Below, piece after piece: positions 4,535 to 9,191 of a stretch of 9,191 bases of DNA (within the stretch, counting starts at the first letter, position 1; each line of letters begins with the position of its first letter). Made by a program: the position numbers and the translations under genes. Source of the stretch: Chloroflexi bacterium RBG_16_56_11 (GTDB lineage Bacteria > Chloroflexota > Dehalococcoidia > Dehalococcoidales > RBG-16-60-22). The notes below the pieces were generated by a model. The model searched no databases. It was not told the origin of the DNA and saw nothing but the letters and a program-made list of their open reading frames with translations. The stretch spans positions 26,854 through 36,044 of the forward strand of contig MGNQ01000014.1 of assembly GCA_001796865.1 (NCBI GenBank), read 5' to 3'.

Positions 4535-6337
4535 ATGAGCGCTATTGACGACGTAAAACAAAAAACGGACATCGCTGAGGTGATCGGCCAGTACGCCGCC
4601 CTGAAGAAGGCCGGCCGCAACCTGACGGCGCTCTGCCCGTTCCACTCCGAAAAACACCCCTCCTTTTTCGTCTATCCGGAGCAGCAGAGCTGGCATTGTT
4701 TCGGCGCCTGCAATACCGGCGGCGACGTCTTTGCCTTCGTGATGAAGAAAGAAGGCCTCGACTTTTCTGAGGCGTTGCACCTGCTCGCCCGGCGGGCCGG
4801 GATTACCCTTCCGTCGCGGGTCGCCCGGGAGGAAGGCAAAGAAGAAAAGGAAAAGTTCTACCTTGTTAATGAGACGGCTGCCGTATATTTCCAAAACCTG
4901 CTCCTTAACTCCCCGGCCGCTGCCAGGGCCCGTGCCTACGTGGAGAAACGGGGTTTTTCCGCCAGGACAGTCGCCGATTTCCAGCTTGGCTTCAGCCCGG
5001 ACAGCTGGGAATCTCTGAAAAATTACCTCCAGGAAAAGGGACAGGATGAAAAGACGGCGCTGGCCGCCGGCCTCCTCGTCGCGGCGGAAAACGGCCGCAC
5101 CTACGACCGTTTCCGGGGCAAGCTCATGTTCCCCATCCGTGATGTCCGCGGCCGGGTCGCTGGCTTCGGCGCCAGGGTCCTCGACGATTCCCTGCCCAAG
5201 TACGTGAACTCGCCCCAGTCCCCTGTCTTCGATAAGAGCGGTACACTCTACGGCATCGACCGCGCCGCCGCGGAAATCAGGAAACAGGACCGAGCTATCA
5301 TCATGGAAGGCTACATGGACGTCATCACTGCCCACCAGAACGGCGTAACCAATGCCGTCGCGTCCATGGGCACAGCCATCACGGAAACGCAGGTGAACAT
5401 GCTGAAAAAGCTGACCCGCCACCTGGTGCTGGCGATGGACGCCGATGCCGCCGGTGAAGAGGCCATGTTACGTACCGTGGGCCATGAAAATACTCTGAAT
5501 AGCGAGATACGCGTTGTGGTCATGCCGGAGGGCAAAGACCCCGACGATATAATCAGGGAAAATATCGTCGCGTGGCAAAAGCTGGTGGATGCAGCCGTGC
5601 CCCTGCTGGACTTCGTGTTCGCCAGAACAACGCCAGAGCTCGACCTGACCGCCGCCGGTGGCAAGTCGCTCGCCGTGGAAAGGCTCCTCCCGGTAGTCAG
5701 CGGCGTCAACGACCCCGTCCGCCAGATGCATTACTTGCAGAAACTGGCCGGGCTGGTCAGGGTAGACCTTAACACGATAAAAGCGTCGTTGAGTAGATTA
5801 AAACCGTCACCCGCGCGGCGCGGAATATCCGCCAAAAAACCCGATAGGTCGGTGTTTCCAGCGTTTACCGGCCGACTGAAAGACGCCCGCGAAGAGTACC
5901 TGCTGGCTCTCCTGCTCAATAATCCCGGGCTGAAAACCCAGGGCGAAGACCTCTCCGCCTACCTGGAAAACAGTGAAAACCGGGAAATCTATTTCACCTG
6001 GCGCGACTGCGATGACCCGGCCTTGCTGAGAGAAAAATTAGACCCGGCCATTCATGACCACCTTGAAGCCATTTTGAGGCGGACGTTGCCCGCCGGACGT
6101 AATGATATCCAGCAAAGGTACGAAGACTGCGTGATGGAGCTCGAAAAACGGCACCTGAAAAACTTCGAGGCCAGGCGGGCCGAGATACTGGCCATGGAAG
6201 CGGCGTCGGGCGGGGCCGGCGCTGATGTGGCCAGGCTCGAACAGGAAGGAATTGAACCCAGTACGAGGCTGCGGGACCTGGAGGCGCGAAAAGGCCAGAA
6301 AAGAAAACCTGCCCCCGCGGTCAGGACAAGGAGATGA
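4535..6337 (+). CDS. dnaG: DNA primase DnaG
   Basis: DnaG synthesises the RNA primers for lagging-strand replication at the fork. The 600-residue product has the full three-part structure. The N-terminal CHC2 zinc finger has Cys34, His37, Cys55 and Cys59; the second pair reads HCFGAC, one residue wider than the CFGC spacing of many primases. The catalytic core continues through YVNSPQSPVFDKSGTLYG (223-240) to the TOPRIM motifs: Glu258 in MEGYMDVI and Asp302/Asp304 in MDADAAGEEA. The C-terminal part (about 445-550) is the expected helicase-binding helical region, followed by a basic tail ending KPAPAVRTRR. ATG at 4535 is chosen because MSAIDDVKQKTDIAEVIGQY matches the family start; TTG at 4526 is possible. 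Its TGA is one base before the rpoD start codon, so primase and primary sigma factor share a transcript, as in the macromolecular-synthesis operon of other bacteria. No rpsU is seen upstream. Confidence 0.96.
   Translation: MSAIDDVKQKTDIAEVIGQYAALKKAGRNLTALCPFHSEKHPSFFVYPEQQSWHCFGACNTGGDVFAFVMKKEGLDFSEALHLLARRAGITLPSRVAREEGKEEKEKFYLVNETAAVYFQNLLLNSPAAARARAYVEKRGFSARTVADFQLGFSPDSWESLKNYLQEKGQDEKTALAAGLLVAAENGRTYDRFRGKLMFPIRDVRGRVAGFGARVLDDSLPKYVNSPQSPVFDKSGTLYGIDRAAAEIRKQDRAIIMEGYMDVITAHQNGVTNAVASMGTAITETQVNMLKKLTRHLVLAMDADAAGEEAMLRTVGHENTLNSEIRVVVMPEGKDPDDIIRENIVAWQKLVDAAVPLLDFVFARTTPELDLTAAGGKSLAVERLLPVVSGVNDPVRQMHYLQKLAGLVRVDLNTIKASLSRLKPSPARRGISAKKPDRSVFPAFTGRLKDAREEYLLALLLNNPGLKTQGEDLSAYLENSENREIYFTWRDCDDPALLREKLDPAIHDHLEAILRRTLPAGRNDIQQRYEDCVMELEKRHLKNFEARRAEILAMEAASGGAGADVARLEQEGIEPSTRLRDLEARKGQKRKPAPAVRTRR
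6328..6333 (+). promoter_or_regulatory. Ribosome binding site fixing the rpoD start
   Basis: AAGGAG inside the last codons of dnaG lies five bases before the ATG at 6339. It is the best Shine-Dalgarno in the window. It decides for 6339 over the in-frame ATG at 6225, which would add 38 residues encoded within dnaG and has no family similarity. Confidence 0.8.
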
Positions 6338-6338
6338 C

Positions 6339-7880
6339 ATGGATAAAGAAAAAAAGGACCTGGATGTTTTGCGTGGTGAAGAGCGCGGAGATGTTATTCC
6401 AGCCGATGAGTTACTCGGTGCCGGAGAGAAACCCGGTACGCCGTATGCCGCGGCTCTGAATACCGGAGAAGAGCTCGAGGACGAGGATGTAACCGAGGAG
6501 GAAGAGCTCTGGGAGAAGACCAAGCATTTCGATCCCGTTAAAGAAGAGTCCACCCTCGACCTCGACCTGGAGTTGCCGGCGGAAGAAATCGCCGAGCAGG
6601 ATATTACCGACGACCCCGTGCGGATCTACCTCCATGAAATCGGCAGAGTGCATCTCCTTACCGCCGACGACGAGAAAAATCTGGCGCGGCAGATGGAAGA
6701 GGGAAAATCCCTCGGGGCTATCAAACAGGAGCATGTTCAGAAGCACGGCCGCCAGCCATCAGCGACGGACATTGTTCTAGCGGTACTCCAGCGGCTGGGG
6801 CAGTCCGCGCCGTTCGTTACCGCCCTCCGGGAACGTCTCGGCTTGCCGAAAGAAAACAGTTTTATAAAGAGCATCTACGACATCAAGTTTCAGGGATACA
6901 TCGATAATGCCATGGACCCGTTGCTGGTGCAGGATATATCCACCAAGCTCGGCAAACCCGTAACGGAAATAGAAGAAAACATCATCAGAGTGTCCCTGAC
7001 AAGCCGGCTACTCCCCGAGTCCACCCGCGAGGCTGTCGGCAAAAAGATTACTCTGGCGGACATCGACAAACGTCTTGCCGATCCGGCCTTTGTTGCCTCG
7101 ATTCAGAGTCACGAAAGGCAGCTTTCCGCCTTTTTTGCGGAAGCCATCCGCGAGGGGAAACGGGCCGAACGCCACCTTATCGAAGCCAACCTGCGCCTGG
7201 TGGTGAGCGTCGCCAAGAAACACATCGGCCGGGGCATGTCCCTCCTCGACCTCATCCAGGAGGGCAACATCGGCCTGATGCGCGCTGTGGAGAAATTCGA
7301 CTATCGTAAAGGCTATAAGTTCAGCACCTACGCCACCTGGTGGATACGCCAGGCGCTGACCCGCGCCATCGCCGACCAGGCCCGTACTATCCGCATCCCC
7401 GTGCACATGGTGGAGACCATCAACCGTCTGCTCCGGATAAGCCGCCGCCTCGCCCAGGAGTACGGCCGCGAGCCTACATCCCGGGAAATCGCCAAGGAGA
7501 TGGAGGTTTCCTCGGACAAGGTGAGGGAGATAGTAAAGGTCTCACAACTACCTATATCGCTGGAGTCACCCATCGGTGAAGAAGAAGACAGCCCGCTGGG
7601 CAACTCCATCGAGGACAGGAACGCCCTGCCGCCGGTGGATATCGCCTCCAAGCAGCTCCTCAAAGAACAAATCGAAGACGTCCTGGGGACGCTGACCCCC
7701 CGCGAGCAACGCGTCTTACAGTTGCGTTTCGGGCTGGAGGACGGGCGCAGCCGCACGCTGGAAGAGGTAGGGGTCGAGTTCAACGTCACCCGCGAGCGCA
7801 TCCGCCAGATTGAAGCCAAGGCCCTGCGCAAGCTACGCCATCCCTCCCGCAGCCGCAAGCTCAAGGACTATTTAGAGTAA
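6339..7880 (+). CDS. rpoD: Primary RNA polymerase sigma factor RpoD (sigma-70/SigA)
   Basis: This is the housekeeping sigma factor that directs RNA polymerase to -10/-35 promoters. The 513-residue product has an acidic N-terminus (about 43-85, rich in Glu/Asp) where region 1.1 would be. Region 1.2 is DPVRIYLHEIGRVHLLTADD (92-111). A segment of about 150 residues (124-275) precedes region 2 and resembles the non-conserved insertion of some primary sigmas. Region 2 is textbook: AERHLIEANLRLVVSVAKKH (276-295), DLIQEGNIGLMRAVEKFDYR (304-323) and FSTYATWWIRQALTRAI (328-344), which bind core and melt the -10. Region 3 follows (about 355-410), then the 3.2 linker SPIGEEEDSPLGNSIED (410-426). Region 4.2 has TLEEVGVEFNVTRERIRQIE (473-492), the -35 helix-turn-helix. 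Intact region 1.2 and full region 2.4/4.2 signatures mark it as the essential group 1 factor. It starts one base after the dnaG stop behind a strong Shine-Dalgarno. Confidence 0.96.
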   Translation: MDKEKKDLDVLRGEERGDVIPADELLGAGEKPGTPYAAALNTGEELEDEDVTEEEELWEKTKHFDPVKEESTLDLDLELPAEEIAEQDITDDPVRIYLHEIGRVHLLTADDEKNLARQMEEGKSLGAIKQEHVQKHGRQPSATDIVLAVLQRLGQSAPFVTALRERLGLPKENSFIKSIYDIKFQGYIDNAMDPLLVQDISTKLGKPVTEIEENIIRVSLTSRLLPESTREAVGKKITLADIDKRLADPAFVASIQSHERQLSAFFAEAIREGKRAERHLIEANLRLVVSVAKKHIGRGMSLLDLIQEGNIGLMRAVEKFDYRKGYKFSTYATWWIRQALTRAIADQARTIRIPVHMVETINRLLRISRRLAQEYGREPTSREIAKEMEVSSDKVREIVKVSQLPISLESPIGEEEDSPLGNSIEDRNALPPVDIASKQLLKEQIEDVLGTLTPREQRVLQLRFGLEDGRSRTLEEVGVEFNVTRERIRQIEAKALRKLRHPSRSRKLKDYLE

Positions 7881-7893
7881 ACGTAACGATTGG

Positions 7894-7923
7894 TTGTTAT
7901 TTGAATCAGCCTTGTGCTATGAT
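7894..7923 (+). promoter_or_regulatory. Promoter with extended -10 downstream of rpoD
   Basis: TTGTTA (7894-7899) is followed after 18 bases by TGC-TATGAT (7915-7923), an extended -10. The expected start is near 7930, two or three bases before the ATG of the mini-ORF at 7933. This gives the downstream leader and transporter their own transcript, separate from dnaG-rpoD. Confidence 0.6.
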
Positions 7924-7932
7924 ACAAAAACC

Positions 7933-7983
7933 ATGAAAAATATCGTGCTTTTTCTGAATAAGAACAGGAGTGCTCTTTTTTAA
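7933..7983 (+). CDS. Putative 16-residue leader peptide upstream of the MFS transporter
   Basis: ATG to TAA encodes MKNIVLFLNKNRSALF. It is too short to judge by family similarity. The case for it is positional: it begins two or three bases after the predicted start of the 7894-7923 promoter (a near-leaderless start, like those of two other genes here), and its stop lies 34 bases before an intrinsic terminator. Its last codons (7971-7979) are complementary to the terminator's 5' arm. That is the layout of a leader peptide whose translation controls termination. It could equally be a chance ORF in an untranslated leader or in a small RNA of about 117 bases. Confidence 0.35.
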   Translation: MKNIVLFLNKNRSALF

Positions 7984-8026
7984 TTAATAACTCCGCATTT
8001 TCCGCTGATTTTCTATTAAAGGGGCA
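7971..8026 (+). promoter_or_regulatory. Candidate antiterminator of the transporter leader
   Basis: TGCTCTTTT (7971-7979) can pair with AAAGGGGCA (8018-8026) over nine positions with two G-U wobbles, across a 38-base loop. This would use up the 5' arm of the terminator. A competing small hairpin, AAGAAC (7960-7965) with GCTCTT (7972-7977) and one mismatch, would free the terminator. The two alternatives are mutually exclusive, as attenuation requires. No energies were computed. Confidence 0.35.
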
Positions 8027-8046
8027 TCAAAAAGCCCCTTTTTTTT
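8018..8046 (+). terminator. Strong intrinsic terminator between rpoD and the transporter
   Basis: AAAGGGGC (8018-8025) and GCCCCTTT (8034-8041) form a perfect 8-bp stem with loop ATCAAAAA, and the T run continues unbroken to 8046. It would end dnaG-rpoD read-through. Because a promoter lies between rpoD and this hairpin, it would also end transcripts from that promoter unless antitermination occurs. Confidence 0.88.
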
Positions 8047-8055
8047 ATATTAATT

Positions 8056-8060
8056 GGAGG
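8056..8060 (+). promoter_or_regulatory. Shine-Dalgarno GGAGG that points to an ATT start codon
   Basis: GGAGG is a consensus ribosome site. Eight bases later, at 8069, is ATT AAA AAG TTC TTT, the N-terminus expected for the transporter family. There is an in-frame TAA immediately before it (8066-8068), so no upstream start is possible. The nearest conventional in-frame start is TTG at 8087, 26 bases from the GGAGG. Confidence 0.7.
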
Positions 8061-8068
8061 CAGCTTAA

Positions 8069-9191
8069 ATTAAAAAGTTCTTTGTATTGTGGTTTAGCCA
8101 GGCGTTTTCCCTGATCGGCAGTGCCGTGGTGGAATTTGCCCTGGCATGGTATTTAACCAGGGAAACCGGACGTGCCACGATACTGGCTACTGCCGTGATA
8201 TTGGCTTTAATACCTTCAATCGTATTGGGGCCGTTTATCGGACCATTCATCGACCGCTTGGACCGGAAAAAAATCATGATTTTCTCAGACCTTTCCATCA
8301 CACTGATAACGGTGGGGCTGGTTATTCTGTTCTATACGGGGGCTATAGAAATCTGGCATATCTATGCCGCCATGATATTGAGAGCCATCGGGCAGGCCTT
8401 CCAGTTCCCGGCTATGATGGCTGCGGTCTCTACTATCGTACCGGATAAAGACCTGGCACGGGCCAACGGGCTCAACCAGACATTGAATGGTTTTATAAAT
8501 ATCGGCGCCCCACCCCTCGGCGCCTTTCTCATGGAAATGCTCCCCATGCAGGGCGTGCTTTCTGTGGATATCATCACGGCCATCATCGCGGTTGCCTGTT
8601 TGCTCCCGCTGGGGATACCGCAACCAATACGCACTACCCTGACAGCCAAAGCTTCCGTCATCGGGGATATGGTACAAGGCTTTCGATATGTCTGGTCGAG
8701 GCGTGGCTTGGCCCTGCTGATAGGGATGGTTGCTTTATACGGTCTTTTTGCCACGCCCGCCTTTACGCTGCTCCCTATCCTGGTAAACAACCACCTGGGC
8801 GGGGACGTGCTCAAATTGGGTTGGCTCAATTCACTTTTCGGCGTAGGCATGATTTTGGGCGGAGTTTTACTGGGGGTATGGGGCGGCTTTAAAAAACGTA
8901 TCCTTACTTCCACGCTCGGCCTTATAATAATGGGGGTCTCCATGGTCGGATTGGGATTCACATCAGAGAGGCTTTACTACTTTACCCTGTCCGCAAGCCT
9001 GTTACTGGGAGCAGGCCTGGCTATCGCTAATGCGCCTTTCTGGGCCATTATGAATTCCGTAGTCGATAAAGATATGCAGGGGCGTGTTTTTTCACTGATA
9101 ATCTCGATAAGTGGGGTGATAGTGCCGCTGGGGCTGGCTATCGTTGGGCCGCTGGCGGATACGATAGGCGTACGCTGGATTTTTATAATCT
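8069..9191 (+). CDS. MFS transporter, DHA3 (MefA-like) drug-efflux type; 3' end outside window, probable ATT start
   Basis: This is a major-facilitator membrane protein, probably a proton-driven exporter. The frame is open for 374 codons to the window edge; relatives have roughly 400-430 residues, so only the end is missing. From the ATT the protein reads (M)KKFFVLWFSQAFSLIGS, a usual start for the family with helix 1. The MFS loop 2-3 motif is GPFIDRLDRKKIM (58-70). Family-like segments are IWHIYAAMILRAIGQAFQFP (95-114), GLNQTLNGFINIGAPPLGA (134-152) and LPMQGVLSVD (158-167), which in memory fit macrolide-efflux-like DHA3 proteins. About eleven hydrophobic helices can be counted, and a cytoplasmic linker lies around 185-215. 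The substrate is not readable; 'macrolide' describes the family only. It has its own promoter and a leader with a terminator. A conventional TTG at 8087 would remove six residues of the N-terminus. Confidence 0.88.
   Translation, partial: MKKFFVLWFSQAFSLIGSAVVEFALAWYLTRETGRATILATAVILALIPSIVLGPFIGPFIDRLDRKKIMIFSDLSITLITVGLVILFYTGAIEIWHIYAAMILRAIGQAFQFPAMMAAVSTIVPDKDLARANGLNQTLNGFINIGAPPLGAFLMEMLPMQGVLSVDIITAIIAVACLLPLGIPQPIRTTLTAKASVIGDMVQGFRYVWSRRGLALLIGMVALYGLFATPAFTLLPILVNNHLGGDVLKLGWLNSLFGVGMILGGVLLGVWGGFKKRILTSTLGLIIMGVSMVGLGFTSERLYYFTLSASLLLGAGLAIANAPFWAIMNSVVDKDMQGRVFSLIISISGVIVPLGLAIVGPLADTIGVRWIFII

Noticed and set aside
4529..5422. Long open frame (297 codons) on the minus strand inside dnaG
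   Set aside because: It is a shadow of the GC-rich dnaG frame; the + strand product has every primase motif, and the minus-strand product shows no recognisable domain.
6225..6338. Upstream in-frame ATG that would lengthen RpoD by 38 residues
   Set aside because: The added part lies wholly within dnaG and has no sigma-factor character, while ATG at 6339 has an ideal AAGGAG.
8069..8200. Transporter as a pseudogene that has lost its start
   Set aside because: The frame is uninterrupted for 374 codons and a GGAGG is placed correctly for the ATT; a rare start explains it without decay.
8362..8961. 199-codon minus-strand frame and a 100-codon + strand frame at 8146-8448
   Set aside because: Both overlap the MFS transporter, whose own + strand frame is open from 8069 to the edge and encodes clear MFS motifs and membrane helices.

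Overview
The window is a GC-rich bacterial chromosome segment with every supported gene on the + strand. The gene set (PEP synthase, Rid protein, dGTPase-like HD hydrolase, hisH, hisF, DNA primase, primary sigma factor) and the style of the intergenic repeats suggest a Chloroflexota bacterium, possibly Dehalococcoidia. That assignment is inferred from remembered gene order and protein style, not from any search.

Layout. Bases 1-1061 are the C-terminal part of a PEP synthase cut by the window edge almost exactly at its phospho-histidine. A short spacer with two hairpins and a TATAAT box leads into a divergent RidA-family gene (1136-1489). It is followed by an HD-domain dNTP triphosphohydrolase (1522-2559) and by hisH (2580-3209). 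A 229-base repeat-rich spacer separates hisH from hisF (3439-4218). A second repeat-rich spacer (4219-4534) holds a REPIN-like double hairpin, a palindrome, an A/T-rich repeat inverted relative to the one before hisF, and the dnaG promoter. dnaG (4535-6337) and rpoD (6339-7880) are separated by one base and form a primase-sigma pair like the macromolecular-synthesis operon of other bacteria, here without rpsU next to them. After rpoD come a promoter, a 16-codon leader ORF, an intrinsic terminator, and then an MFS drug-efflux-type transporter (8069 to the window end) that appears to start at ATT.

How the genes work together. PpsA makes PEP for gluconeogenesis. HisH and HisF form the glutamine amidotransferase/cyclase of histidine biosynthesis. 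Dgt, DnaG and RpoD serve nucleotide-pool control, replication priming and transcription. The transporter is a separate unit with its own promoter.

The most interesting region is 7894-8070. Promoter, near-leaderless mini-ORF, a terminator whose 5' arm can instead pair with the end of the mini-ORF, and a non-canonical ATT start together look like a ribosome-mediated attenuator in front of an efflux pump. Other points of interest are repeated -10 boxes placed only 8-15 bases before start codons (leaderless or near-leaderless transcripts), a Rid protein with altered active-site positions, a hisH-hisF pair split by repeats and lacking hisA nearby, and a related set of palindromic repeats in three spacers. 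I saw no tRNA, rRNA, CRISPR array, transposase or phage gene.
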